64,000 bases of DNA. Origin: Clostridium nigeriense. GTDB taxonomy: Bacteria; Bacillota; Clostridia; Clostridiales; Clostridiaceae. Shown in pieces: positions 52,932 to 61,010 of this stretch (positions within the stretch are counted from its first letter, which is position 1; each line of letters starts with the position of its first letter). Position numbers and translations under genes: made by a program. The stretch lies in contig NZ_LT575472.1 of NCBI RefSeq assembly GCF_900086595.1, positions 3,417,692 to 3,481,691 of the forward strand, written 5' to 3'. The notes beneath the pieces were generated by a model. It saw only the letters and a list, made by a program, of their open reading frames with translations, was not told where the DNA came from and ran no database searches.

Positions 52932-53214
52932 TAACAATTCCCCCTTCTTCTAATGCTTCATTCTTTTTACCTTTAATAGCTATTTTCCCATTAATAGTTA
53001 CATTTCCCTTACTATCACAGCTTAGTATAGGTTTAGTGTTAGCCTTATAAATTTTTTCGGCTGTAATTGTTCCTATTTCTTTACTATCAATATTGAAATT
53101 AATCTTTCTTGTATTATTTAAAGCTTCAAGTTCTGATACTTTTTGTTTAAGATTAATTACTTCTCCCTTTAATACTTCAATCATAGTTAATAATGTCTTT
53201 TTTCTTATAAACAT
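52918..53214 (-). CDS. Small coiled-coil phage protein
   Basis: A 98-residue protein. The N-terminal 35 residues form a helix/coiled coil (LLTMIEVLKGEVINLKQKVS), followed by a beta-rich part (INFNIDSKEIGTITAEKIYK; GNVTINGKIAIKG). Start ATG behind GGAGGGTATGT. It lies in the tail region operon. I do not recognise it. Confidence 0.6.
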   Translation of the reverse strand: MFIRKKTLLTMIEVLKGEVINLKQKVSELEALNNTRKINFNIDSKEIGTITAEKIYKANTKPILSCDSKGNVTINGKIAIKGKKNEALEEGGIVNENK

Positions 53215-53224
53215 ACATACCCTC

Positions 53225-53569
53225 CTACTTTTCTATAAAATTCATTTTTAGACCTTGCCATTTAATTTCTCCATTGATAAAAGAATATGCTGGAGCAGTT
53301 CTATCTCCTACATACATTGTTTTAGTTACCATACCACTCATTGGATCTGGAAAAGTAACAGTAAAAAAAACACTACTTACAGCACTAAGTAATGTTTGTA
53401 TTTCTGCTTGGGTTAATGGTCCCCACTCTAAATTTAACTTTCTTTTTACTGCTATTCTATCTCTTATCATTTCTCCATTTGCATTACGATTTGTTTCCCC
53501 ATCTAAATCAGTTACAGTTGCTTCATATGTTTTAGGAGTAGCAATATCTACTCCATTAATCTTTATCAA
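53225..53569 (-). CDS. Phage tail-region protein, DUF6711-like
   Basis: A 114-residue beta-rich protein: INGVDIATPKTYEATVTDLD at the start, later PLTQAEIQTLLSAVSSVFFT and SFINGEIKWQGLKMNFIEK. Probably a tail-tip adaptor that follows the tape measure. Start taken at TTG 53569, 8 bp after GAGGAG; in-frame GTG codons at 53578 and 53575 lie within the Shine-Dalgarno. Confidence 0.7.
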   Translation of the reverse strand: MIKINGVDIATPKTYEATVTDLDGETNRNANGEMIRDRIAVKRKLNLEWGPLTQAEIQTLLSAVSSVFFTVTFPDPMSGMVTKTMYVGDRTAPAYSFINGEIKWQGLKMNFIEK

Positions 53570-53582
53570 TATCACCACTCCT

Positions 53583-55970
53583 CTATAATGGTATTAATGT
53601 AATATTCCCTTGTCTTTGCATTTTTCTTAATTGCTTAAGTGCTACTTTACCTATCACGCTACCATCTATTTGTAAGATTAAATCTCCATCACCAAAGCTA
53701 TCATTATTAGAGCTCCTTGGTCCCATTTCAGCCAATAATAAACTAGCTAACTCTCTTAAGCCTGCTTTATTATTCTCTAATGGAACTACTGCTTCTCTAC
53801 CTGCTTCACCAATTATAGCAAGAGTTGCACTATCAACAATTCCTCCCTTTGCTAATTTAGGAATGCTAGGTACACTAGGTATATTAATACCAGGTACTTT
53901 ATTTATAGTTCTTATCATTGAATTAATACCAGATATAGCACTATTTATCATGTCTATGATTATATTTAATGGCCATCTAACTATTCCTATTAATCCATCA
54001 AATATTCCACCAAATATATCTACTATACCCTGCCAAGCCCTAGACCAATTTCCAGAAAACACTCCAGATATAAAATCTATTAATCCATTGAATACTCTTA
54101 ATAATCCTTTTATAATATCTGCTATTACTCCGACTGCAGTTCCAATGGAATCTACTATAAAATTAAAAGTAGCTATAAATATAGGAGATAATACATCAAC
54201 TAAAAAATTTACTATTGGACCAAAGAAATTATTCCATAACTCAAGTGCAAAATTAGTTAATTTCATTAAGAATTTTCCTAGTTCCTCAACTAATCCTTTT
54301 AAGTGATTATTCCATAACCAACTTAGCATTTCTAAAGCATTAGTTATAATTGGTTTTATTACACCTTCCCAAACATTAATAATTATCTTTTGTATGCTTA
54401 ACATAAAGCCTTTTAGATTATCTATTAATGTTTGTCCATATTCTTGCCATAAGCTTTTTAATATACTTCCTATATCTGTTATTACTTGTCCTATAAAATC
54501 TTTTATCATGGTCCATATTTCTATGACAGAGTTTCTAAAATCCTCATTAGTTCTCCATAAATAAATTATGTTCCCTACTAATAAAGCTATTAATGCAGCT
54601 ATAGCAACTATTGGCCAACTAATACCACTTATAACTCCTCCAAGACTACTAAAACCTAACCTTATTCCTTCTATTATTTTGCTCCATTTAGTTATTAAAA
54701 AGAAACTTCCTATTCCTGCTATTATTCCTCCTACTATAGAAATAACAATATCCTTATTTGTTTTTAAGAAATTAGCAAAGTCTTCAAATATCTTTCTAAC
54801 CTTTTCTGCAGCTTTTGAAATTCCACTAGTATCTGGTTCTTCGCTTAATCCTAAGTCTATTGATGGTATATCTGCTCCACCACCCACACCTGAGGATGCT
54901 AGGCCACCTCCACCAGAATCACTATTATTGCTTAATGAATTAATTTCATCAAATCCACCTAGTAATCTATTCATTTCTTTAGCTGTTTTCTTAGCTGTAT
55001 CCCCAGTATTACCTAAAGCATCATTATAGGCATTTTGTGCACTTGCTCCACTTAAAGCAGCATTAGTTGCAGATTGCATAGTTTTAGTTGCTGTACTAGT
55101 TCCCTTTTTACCAAATAGCACTTGCATAAATGTTGCTATATATGATGTTACTTCTCTTAATTTAATAGCAAATCCAGTTAATATAGGTAAAACTACATTA
55201 AGTATAGGTAAGAAAGCATTTCCTATGTTTAAAGCTACGTCTTTTAATACTGCTACTAATTGTTGTAAAGCACTATTAGTATTATTAAATACTTCTCCAC
55301 CAAATTTATTTTGTGTTTGCTCTAATATAGCCATCAACCTAATTTGTTGTTGAGTTTGGAAAGATAATTGGTCCCATGACTTACCATTAGCAAATCTATT
55401 AAAGGCTTCTGTACTCTTAAGCATAGCAACATTTACGTTAACTCCTAAATCTTCAATGGCTTCCGTATTACCAAGTAAACCAGATCTAATACGTTCCATT
55501 ACATCTTCCATAGTTCTACCTGTACCACTCGCTATAATAGAAGATGCTTTTAATAAATCAGTAGTATATTGTAATGTTTCTTTTGTTCCACTACTAAAAG
55601 TACTTACTAAATTAGAGAAAATAGCTCCATAATTCATAGCATCCGATTGTGACATATTAAAGGCTAAAGCATTATTCTTTGCCCATTTTAAGAATTGATT
55701 TGTACTTTCTCCCATTGTACGAGTTATCTGCTGAATAGCTGCTTCAACCTTCATGGCTTGCCTTGTACTATCTACAAAGAATTTACCTATTCCTACTGCT
55801 GCTATAAACTTACCTAGGCTTTTAAATATACTCTTAACTTTATTAACTTCATTATTAACATTGTTAGTCATTTTCTTTACTTCGTTTTGAACTTTTGCAA
55901 CTTCATCCCTAAAGCCTTTAGTTTGTGCTTCAATAAGAACTTGCAATTTCTCCAAGGTCATGCCATCCAT
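53583..55970 (-). CDS. Phage tail tape measure protein
   Basis: A 795-residue protein. An N-terminal coiled coil (residues about 10-60), a TP901-type tape-measure core (MKVEAAIQQITRTMGESTNQ, AFNMSQSDAMNYGAIFSNL) and several hydrophobic stretches (about 240-290, 405-475, 600-690) are followed by the C-terminal FANGGIVDSATLAIIG-like motif (here LAKGGIVDSATLAIIGEAGREAVVPLEN). It sets tail length and passes through the membrane during DNA injection. Start ATG behind GGAGGAATAGTTT. Moderate length suggests a short siphovirus tail. Confidence 0.92.
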   Translation of the reverse strand: MDGMTLEKLQVLIEAQTKGFRDEVAKVQNEVKKMTNNVNNEVNKVKSIFKSLGKFIAAVGIGKFFVDSTRQAMKVEAAIQQITRTMGESTNQFLKWAKNNALAFNMSQSDAMNYGAIFSNLVSTFSSGTKETLQYTTDLLKASSIIASGTGRTMEDVMERIRSGLLGNTEAIEDLGVNVNVAMLKSTEAFNRFANGKSWDQLSFQTQQQIRLMAILEQTQNKFGGEVFNNTNSALQQLVAVLKDVALNIGNAFLPILNVVLPILTGFAIKLREVTSYIATFMQVLFGKKGTSTATKTMQSATNAALSGASAQNAYNDALGNTGDTAKKTAKEMNRLLGGFDEINSLSNNSDSGGGGLASSGVGGGADIPSIDLGLSEEPDTSGISKAAEKVRKIFEDFANFLKTNKDIVISIVGGIIAGIGSFFLITKWSKIIEGIRLGFSSLGGVISGISWPIVAIAALIALLVGNIIYLWRTNEDFRNSVIEIWTMIKDFIGQVITDIGSILKSLWQEYGQTLIDNLKGFMLSIQKIIINVWEGVIKPIITNALEMLSWLWNNHLKGLVEELGKFLMKLTNFALELWNNFFGPIVNFLVDVLSPIFIATFNFIVDSIGTAVGVIADIIKGLLRVFNGLIDFISGVFSGNWSRAWQGIVDIFGGIFDGLIGIVRWPLNIIIDMINSAISGINSMIRTINKVPGINIPSVPSIPKLAKGGIVDSATLAIIGEAGREAVVPLENNKAGLRELASLLLAEMGPRSSNNDSFGDGDLILQIDGSVIGKVALKQLRKMQRQGNITLIPL

Positions 55971-55973
55971 AAA

Positions 55974-56423
55974 CTATTCCTCCTTTCTTTTAAATCTTTG
56001 ATTATGTCTAAAGGCGAACTCCTCCATCTTAGCTTTATATAAAGCCATATCAACATTCTTTTCTTCTTCATCTTCCTCAAAAAGACTAGGAAAGAATTTG
56101 TTTAATGGTGTTATCTGTGAGTCTTTGTTAAATAAACTAGCAACATACTCTCCTATTTGTCTTGCTAATACAGCATTAAGAGAAATTTCAGCTTTTATTT
56201 TTTCTTCAATTTCTTTAATTTCATTCTTCTTTCTTCTGTTATAGCTATCCATCAAATCATATATTTCTAATAAAGAACTCTCCCAGAATAAAGATGGAGT
56301 ATATCCCATGTCTAGAAATTGAGGATATAAATTATTAATATAATCTGTGAAGTTTTCTATCCTAGTAGCATTTCCTCTGCTTTCTCCTGTTTCTCCTCCA
56401 CCATCTCTGCTTGTGTTTCCGTA
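55974..56423 (-). CDS. Tail assembly chaperone, T part expressed by -1 frameshift (gpGT-like)
   Basis: This frame has no start codon with a ribosome site at its beginning. It is open from the slippery heptamer at 56423-56429 through to the stop at 55974, overlapping the end of the gpG-like gene in the -1 frame. Joined to residues 1-103 of that gene it gives a fusion of about 252 residues. The T part includes FTDYINNLYPQFLDMGYTPS and LFWESSLLEIYDLMDSYNRR, typical of siphovirus gpT parts, and a charged helical end. The fusion binds the tape measure during tail assembly. An internal ATG at 56309 has no Shine-Dalgarno. Confidence 0.82.
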   Translation of the reverse strand, partial: YGNTSRDGGGETGESRGNATRIENFTDYINNLYPQFLDMGYTPSLFWESSLLEIYDLMDSYNRRKKNEIKEIEEKIKAEISLNAVLARQIGEYVASLFNKDSQITPLNKFFPSLFEEDEEEKNVDMALYKAKMEEFAFRHNQRFKRKEE

Positions 56424-56731
56424 AAAAAACCACTCACCTTGTAAATATCCATAATTACCTTAGTAAAAAACTCTAACTGACTTCCGCCTTCATCAACATA
56501 TTTATCAAATAGATCTTGAACATCCTTGAATTTAATGTTTGCATTATAATCTTTCATAGCATAATGGGTAATTGTAAGCATTATCTTTAATGCTGGCATA
56601 TTACCATTACCTAATACATTCATTAAGCTAGTTCCTAACTTTTCTTCTAAATCACATAAAGTTGAAGTCTTAAGTTTTAACTTATATTCTTCTTCTCCTA
56701 CTTGCCATATTGCAAATTGTTTTCTTGCCAT
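56357..56731 (-). CDS. Tail assembly chaperone (gpG-like)
   Basis: A 124-residue protein located between the tail tube and tape measure genes. An N-terminal beta part (FAIWQVGEEEYKLKLKTSTL) with LEEKLGTSLMNVL is followed by helices (LKIMLTITHYAMKDYNA) and an acidic end. Codons 102-103 are TTT TTT within a T7 slippery run in the right phase for -1 frameshifting into the T frame. Start ATG with AAGGATGATATAA upstream. Confidence 0.85.
   Translation of the reverse strand: MARKQFAIWQVGEEEYKLKLKTSTLCDLEEKLGTSLMNVLGNGNMPALKIMLTITHYAMKDYNANIKFKDVQDLFDKYVDEGGSQLEFFTKVIMDIYKVSGFFTETQAEMVEEKQEKAEEMLLG
56423..56429 (-). promoter_or_regulatory. Programmed -1 frameshift slippery site (T TTT TTT)
   Basis: The minus strand reads GG T TTT TTT ACG, with gpG codons GGT TTT TTT ACG. 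This is the canonical X XXY YYZ heptamer in correct phase. The -1 frame is open from here for 149 codons. Siphovirus G/GT genes use the same signal at the same genetic position. Confidence 0.85.
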
Positions 56732-56766
56732 TTATATCATCCTTTCTTATTTTCTATTAAATTAAA

Positions 56767-56790
56767 AAGACACCAAATTAATGGTGTCTT
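56767..56790 (-). terminator. Hairpin between tail tube and tail chaperone genes
   Basis: AAGACACCA and TGGTGTCTT form a 9-bp perfect stem with a 6-nt loop, followed by TTTTAAT on the minus strand. Placed after the abundant tail tube gene, it probably reduces readthrough into the chaperones. Confidence 0.85.
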
Positions 56791-56794
56791 AAAT

Positions 56795-57220
56795 TTATGA
56801 ACCTGTTGATGGATCTACTGGAGTTATTTCACTTTGTAATGCCATCTTAACAGTAAAATCCAGTGGATTGTTTACTCCACCACCACCAAGTTTTACGCTT
56901 ACTTGTGCATCCCAATTAAACTTAGTTCCATCTGGAAGAGTTTCTTCAAATGCTAATATTTCTTTAGCTGCTGCAGCAGTTCTTAATACTCTATATGGAC
57001 TAGTTGCACTAGAATTTTCATACTTGAATTTAAATTCTAAATCTCCTGGATCACCTATTCCAAACTCATACTGTTTTACTGCATCACTTAAGCAAGTATT
57101 TTCTACTTTCTCTGGTTCATCTCCTATTTCCGGAACTTCCTTCAATCCTGTTAAAATTGTATAAGTTGAAGGGGAGCCACTTTTTTTCTTATATCCTAAA
57201 GTTATTCCATTAGCTAACAC
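56795..57220 (-). CDS. Major tail (tube) protein
   Basis: A 141-residue beta-rich protein with KKSGSPSTYTILTGLKEVPE, then VENTCLSDAVKQYEFGIGDPG and LEFKFKYENS, typical of siphovirus tail tube proteins. GTG start behind GGAGGAATGAAAA. Followed by a terminator hairpin, consistent with high expression. Its place after the connector and completion proteins supports the call. Confidence 0.85.
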   Translation of the reverse strand: MLANGITLGYKKKSGSPSTYTILTGLKEVPEIGDEPEKVENTCLSDAVKQYEFGIGDPGDLEFKFKYENSSATSPYRVLRTAAAAKEILAFEETLPDGTKFNWDAQVSVKLGGGGVNNPLDFTVKMALQSEITPVDPSTGS

Positions 57221-57235
57221 TTTTCATTCCTCCTT

Positions 57236-57592
57236 TTAAGAGTTATAAACTCTCATATTATTTACATCAATAATGCCTTCATACCTCATTACCTTATGTT
57301 TTAATTGACTAGGTTCTGGAGTATCTAAGCATTGTATTCTTACTAATCCTAAAGAAGAAAGTACTTCATCAACTTTCAATGCAATATCAGAAGTACTTCT
57401 TTTATTCCATATATCAATCTTGTATCTTACATAAGCTTCTTGCTCTTTATCATCTGTTTTAGTGTAAGTTTTGTTATCTTCTTCTGTATATTGTATTACA
57501 GGGAATATGGTCCATTCAGAAGGATAAGTATCATTAATATTATTAAATACTTTTTTTAGTTCATTTACTATTATAGGCTTAATATTTATCAC
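57236..57592 (-). CDS. Tail terminator/completion protein
   Basis: A 118-residue protein (IVNELKKVFNNINDTYPSEW, then VRYKIDIWNKRSTSDIALKV). The length, the alpha/beta pattern and the place just before the tail tube gene match tail completion (gpU/gp17-like) proteins. The GTG start overlaps the stop of the HK97 gp10-like gene. Confidence 0.75.
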   Translation of the reverse strand: MINIKPIIVNELKKVFNNINDTYPSEWTIFPVIQYTEEDNKTYTKTDDKEQEAYVRYKIDIWNKRSTSDIALKVDEVLSSLGLVRIQCLDTPEPSQLKHKVMRYEGIIDVNNMRVYNS

Positions 57593-58062
57593 TTCTTAGC
57601 TACCTCCCTTATTGCTTTTCTTAAATCTGCTTTTATATATTCAATTATTCTTTTTTCATTATTCTTAAGTGCTGGATATAAATAAGGTTGAGCTGGTTGA
57701 CCTTCTATCCATCTTGGACCTACATCTGGTATATTAACTAACCATTTATCTTGTTTATAACTAACATTTACATTAGTATTTTTATTAGTTATTTCACCTG
57801 TTCTACCTGTTCCAAATTCAACATAAGCTGCATGATCTGAATTAGTATAAACTATTCCTATTATTTTTCCTTTGGCCCTTTTAGTTTTCTTGTAGATACT
57901 TTTTCTTAAATCTCCAGTATCTACAGGACATAACATCTTTGCTTCACCTTTTACCAACTCACCTTGTTTTTGTATGCTTTTATATAATGTTTCTTCTACA
58001 TTTCCACCTAGTTCAGTTAGCTTTTTCATTAAACTCTCTACTCCAGTAACGTTAGTAGCCAT
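57589..58062 (-). CDS. HK97 gp10-like head-tail joining protein
   Basis: A 157-residue basic protein with the gp10-family pattern GVESLMKKLTELGGNVEETL, MLCPVDTGDLRKSIYKK, and YVEFGTGRTG near the middle, then PAQPYLYPALKNNEKRI. The PVDTG.LR.S motif is diagnostic of this family. ATG start behind GGAGAAGATTTAAA. Confidence 0.92.
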   Translation of the reverse strand: MATNVTGVESLMKKLTELGGNVEETLYKSIQKQGELVKGEAKMLCPVDTGDLRKSIYKKTKRAKGKIIGIVYTNSDHAAYVEFGTGRTGEITNKNTNVNVSYKQDKWLVNIPDVGPRWIEGQPAQPYLYPALKNNEKRIIEYIKADLRKAIREVAKK

Positions 58063-58063
58063 T

Positions 58064-58426
58064 TTAAATCTTCTCCAGTTCTATAAATAGATGTGAGTAT
58101 GGTTTTATACTTATAATCTTGTAGTCTGGGTTACTCTCTTTAGATACATATACACATATTCCATAACCTTCACATATTTCTATTCCATTAACTATATAGT
58201 AAGTTATATTTTCTTTTACTATTACTTCATATGGTCCATCTACAAGCATATTTAAAATATAATTTAATCTTTCTCCATAAATTTCAGCTTGTAGCCTACC
58301 AGATGCAGGACTTATATTAGCGTTAATTTCTATAGCTTCTGAATAACCTGGATATTTTCCACTCTCATTATCTTCTATTACTGTTTTCTTTTTAAGATAA
58401 TAAGTCTTTTTATTCTTTATTCGCAT
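58064..58426 (-). CDS. Head closure/head-tail adaptor protein
   Basis: A 120-residue beta-rich protein between the connector and the gp10-like gene, the usual place of the head closure protein. Features are YYLKKKTVIEDNESGKYPGY, EINANISPASGRLQAEIYGE and VKENITYYIVNGIEI. Start at ATG 58426 inside the end of the upstream gene; the TTG at 58435 is an alternative. Confidence 0.7.
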   Translation of the reverse strand: MRIKNKKTYYLKKKTVIEDNESGKYPGYSEAIEINANISPASGRLQAEIYGERLNYILNMLVDGPYEVIVKENITYYIVNGIEICEGYGICVYVSKESNPDYKIISIKPYSHLFIELEKI

Positions 58427-58733
58427 TAGCAACACCCACTAACTTAAGCCTTCTAAAAGCTATTAACCTATTTTTTATATTTTCTGGTATTTCGGTAGAA
58501 TAAGAAACAGATACTCCTCCTTCACTTCTTGACACTTCCCCTTCACTTCCTAGTCTATTGTAATAAATAATAGCTAGTTCCCTTTGCAAAGGTTCAGCCT
58601 TTATTGGAAGCTTATCTCTATTACAGAAGTCTAATATTTCTCCTTCTGCATCTTCTAAAAGCATATTTAATAGATTATCTTGACTAGTATCATTTATCCC
58701 TAACCTTATTTTTAGCTTTTCTAATTGTATCAA
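58410..58733 (-). CDS. Phage gp6-like head-tail connector
   Basis: A 107-residue helical protein: LKIRLGINDTSQDNLLNMLL, EDAEGEILDFCNRDKLP, and a late RSEGGVSVSYSTEIPENIKN, the classic pattern of gp6/gp15-type DNA-packaging connectors. TTG start 7 bp after GGGGG. First gene after the capsid terminator. Confidence 0.88.
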   Translation of the reverse strand: MIQLEKLKIRLGINDTSQDNLLNMLLEDAEGEILDFCNRDKLPIKAEPLQRELAIIYYNRLGSEGEVSRSEGGVSVSYSTEIPENIKNRLIAFRRLKLVGVANANKE

Positions 58734-58754
58734 ATAAACACCCCCTAAAGAAAA

Positions 58755-58772
58755 AGAGGGTTAATACCCTCT
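58755..58772 (-). terminator. Hairpin after the major capsid gene
   Basis: AGAGGG and CCCTCT with loop TTAATA form a short stem followed by TTTTTC on the minus strand, one base after the capsid stop codon. It is likely an attenuator that lowers downstream expression. Confidence 0.75.
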
Positions 58773-58773
58773 A

Positions 58774-59886
58774 TTATCCTAATACTCTTGTCGCTAACTC
58801 TGGATACATTGTCTTATATCCATAAAGCACATCCATTGAAAGCATTTCCTTTTTATATTTCATGTCATATCCTCTTACAACTCTTAAAGTGATTCCATTA
58901 TAAGAAGTAACATAAGATTCAACTCCTGCTGGCGCAACTAGTGGTCTAGTAACAAAAGCAAATGCCATTGGATTAAATGCTAAGTTAGCAGTATGTCCAG
59001 AAATTAATGTTACTACTGTATCATCTACGATTTCTGGTAAAGCTGGATATACTTTAACTGAAGCAATTGCATTTGTTGATGCATCTGCAGTATCTTCTAC
59101 AACTACATAATTATTCTTTTTAATTGTTAATATATCACCTTTTACAAGCTTACCTGTTAAAGCAGTTCCATCTATAGCAAGGCTTGTTGCTCCTGCAGTG
59201 ACTTTACCATTTACCTTAATATCAGTAGCTTTAGTAATTCCTGTAGTATGTTGCTTAACACCTTGTGCCATGTAGTTATCTAATCCAAATACACGACCTA
59301 TAGAACCTTCTCTTAATGCAGCAGTTGAACCACTCTTTTCAGCATTAACAATTGCATCTATAGTTGTAAAATTAGCATCTGCTTCTGGATCCCACACAGC
59401 AACACGACCTGCAACTGGAACTTTATTTGTATTTAACATCTTTCTTACATTAGCTAAATCAGTAAGCTTACTTGGAGTTGTTCCTGCAGTTCCTACTGCA
59501 TAAGGTATATCTTTGTATAAGAATAACCCATCTGAGTTAATCTTTTCTGCTAATGCAACTGCTGCAGGTTCTAAGAATAATCTATTTAAATCATCAACAT
59601 TAGTTGCTCTTTGAATTGCTCCAAACTCAACATCAACTGTTGCAAGCTTATCTAATGTTACATCTACTGATTCTTCTTTAACATCTTGTGGAGAAGTTCC
59701 TTCTAATTCATTAAAATCTTTAGCAGTTAAAATAACTGGTTTCTTTACTTGAATAGTAGCACCTTTACCAGTTACATATTCTTCACTAAAATCCTTATGG
59801 ATTAAGTTAGGAAAAACTAAATTTTCAATTAATCTTGGTAATATTTGTCTTGCTATTTCCTTTACTGTAATAAATTCATTTGCCAT
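58774..59886 (-). CDS. Major capsid protein
   Basis: A 370-residue protein with HK97-fold features: MANEFITVKEIARQILPRLI N-terminal arm, PVILTAKDFNELEGTSPQDV, VDVEFGAIQRATNVDDLNRL and a C-terminal LVAPAGVESYVTSYNGITLR with MKYKKEMLSMDVLYG. An Ig-like or spacer insertion (about residues 215-290, KVNGKVTAGATSLAIDGTAL) may decorate the shell. Start ATG behind AAGGAATATTAA. Directly follows the scaffold gene and is followed by a terminator hairpin. Confidence 0.92.
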   Translation of the reverse strand: MANEFITVKEIARQILPRLIENLVFPNLIHKDFSEEYVTGKGATIQVKKPVILTAKDFNELEGTSPQDVKEESVDVTLDKLATVDVEFGAIQRATNVDDLNRLFLEPAAVALAEKINSDGLFLYKDIPYAVGTAGTTPSKLTDLANVRKMLNTNKVPVAGRVAVWDPEADANFTTIDAIVNAEKSGSTAALREGSIGRVFGLDNYMAQGVKQHTTGITKATDIKVNGKVTAGATSLAIDGTALTGKLVKGDILTIKKNNYVVVEDTADASTNAIASVKVYPALPEIVDDTVVTLISGHTANLAFNPMAFAFVTRPLVAPAGVESYVTSYNGITLRVVRGYDMKYKKEMLSMDVLYGYKTMYPELATRVLG

Positions 59887-59902
59887 TTAATATTCCTTCT
59901 TT

Positions 59903-60571
59903 CTATTTTTTATTTTTATAAGTAGCTGCATAATATTCAGCATCACTCATTTTGCTATAATCTGTTTTACTTCCTTGTCCACCCTTAGGAGGATTTCCAC
60001 CTCTTAACTTATCATTTACTGCTTTCTCTACTGCAGATTGGAAAGCCTTTTCTACTGCTTCAATACTTTTATTGCATTGTTCTGCATCTGAATAGTTAAG
60101 AATATCTACTAACTCCTTAGGTAGATTCTTTTCTGCTAGAGTTTCATAAGCTGTTGCTCTTAATTCTCTAGTAGTAATATCTTTTTCTCTTTTTGCTAGT
60201 TCATCTAGCTTCTTTTGTTTCTCATATTCTGCCTTTTGGTCAGCATTCATCTTAGCTAGTTTTTCAGCTTCTGTTTTAGCTTCTTCGATTTTGGCTTGAT
60301 AATCTGTCTCCCATTTTCCTTTAGCAGTTTCTAAAGCTTTAGCTACTCTTTTATCGAATTCAGATTGATACTTTTTATCTTTTAATACATCATCAAAAGA
60401 TTTTTCTCCACCTTCTTGACTTTGAGTTCCTTCTCCAGTACCTTCACCATTGCCATTATCTGCCCCAGTTCCAGTAGCACCACTTCCAGCTCCTCCGTCT
60501 GCTTCAAAAAAAGGTCTAGATATTCCACCTAAACCAAATAACTGTAGATTCATTATTAATTTTCTTTTCAT
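59903..60571 (-). CDS. Phage capsid scaffolding protein (DUF4355-like)
   Basis: A 222-residue protein with a short conserved N terminus (MKRKLIMNLQLFGLGG), a Gly/Ser/Glu-rich linker, a long charged coiled coil (about residues 60-150, YQSEFDKRVAKALETAKGKW) and a C-terminal capsid-binding part ending in MSDAEYYAATYKNKK. This is the DUF4355 scaffold pattern, and the capsid gene follows. Start at ATG 60571 behind AAGGAGGAAGAA; the in-frame TTG at 60598 is upstream of that site. Confidence 0.88.
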   Translation of the reverse strand: MKRKLIMNLQLFGLGGISRPFFEADGGAGSGATGTGADNGNGEGTGEGTQSQEGGEKSFDDVLKDKKYQSEFDKRVAKALETAKGKWETDYQAKIEEAKTEAEKLAKMNADQKAEYEKQKKLDELAKREKDITTRELRATAYETLAEKNLPKELVDILNYSDAEQCNKSIEAVEKAFQSAVEKAVNDKLRGGNPPKGGQGSKTDYSKMSDAEYYAATYKNKK

Positions 60572-60672
60572 TTCTTCCTCCTTGCCCCTAATGTTCAATG
60601 CCCATTAGATTCAAATATTATTTACTATCCTGTTCTTTAAAGCCTTACAGCAAGTAATAAAAGGCATAATAA

Positions 60673-60696
60673 AAAGCCTTAGTTTCCTAAGACTTT
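60673..60696 (-). terminator. Terminator upstream of the scaffold gene (second of two hairpins)
   Basis: AAAGTCTTAG and CTAAGGCTTT pair on the minus strand (one G-U) with a GAAA tetraloop, followed by TTATTATGCC. It separates the toxin-immunity unit from the scaffold/capsid genes together with the hairpin at 60712-60745. Confidence 0.7.
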
Positions 60697-60711
60697 ATTT
60701 TAAGCATAATA

Positions 60712-60745
60712 AAAGCACCTACCATTTAACTTAGTAAGTGCCTTT
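60712..60745 (-). terminator. Terminator after the putative immunity gene
   Basis: Minus strand AAAGGCACTTAC pairs with GTAGGTGCTTT (one mismatch or G-U), then TATTATGCTT. It overlaps the stop codon of the immunity-like gene. Confidence 0.7.
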
Positions 60746-61010
60746 ATTTATTATATAATTCTTTAGCTTTTAAAAATTCAATTCTTAATAGTCTTTTAAA
60801 CTCCTTAATATCTATTTCTTCAACTGCTGCACAAATATCTGGAATTTCATCATTTAATAACTCTGTTACTTCTTTATTTTCTTTGTACATTTCATCATAA
60901 TTGTTAAATAAAAGTTCCGTTTCTAATTCAAGATAGAAAGGATAATTTTTATCTTCTTCATATTTTCCATCTAAGTATGATTCAATTATATCTAGAACCT
61001 TTTTAATCAT
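60744..61010 (-). CDS. Putative immunity protein for the MuF-linked toxin
   Basis: An 88-residue, strongly acidic helical protein (FYLELETELLFNNYDEMYKE, ELLNDEIPDICAAVEEIDIK, FKRLLRIEFLKAKELYNK). Its ATG overlaps the end of the MuF gene by 8 bp, and a terminator follows immediately, so it belongs to the MuF gene and not to the capsid genes. Small acidic proteins directly after MuF genes with toxin tails act as immunity proteins in known polymorphic toxin systems. Family not verified; role inferred. Confidence 0.65.
   Translation of the reverse strand: MIKKVLDIIESYLDGKYEEDKNYPFYLELETELLFNNYDEMYKENKEVTELLNDEIPDICAAVEEIDIKEFKRLLRIEFLKAKELYNK

Noticed and set aside
55974..56309. Independent 111-residue gene starting at an internal ATG
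   Set aside because: No ribosome site precedes that ATG, and the frame continues upstream without a stop to the slippery heptamer at 56423-56429.
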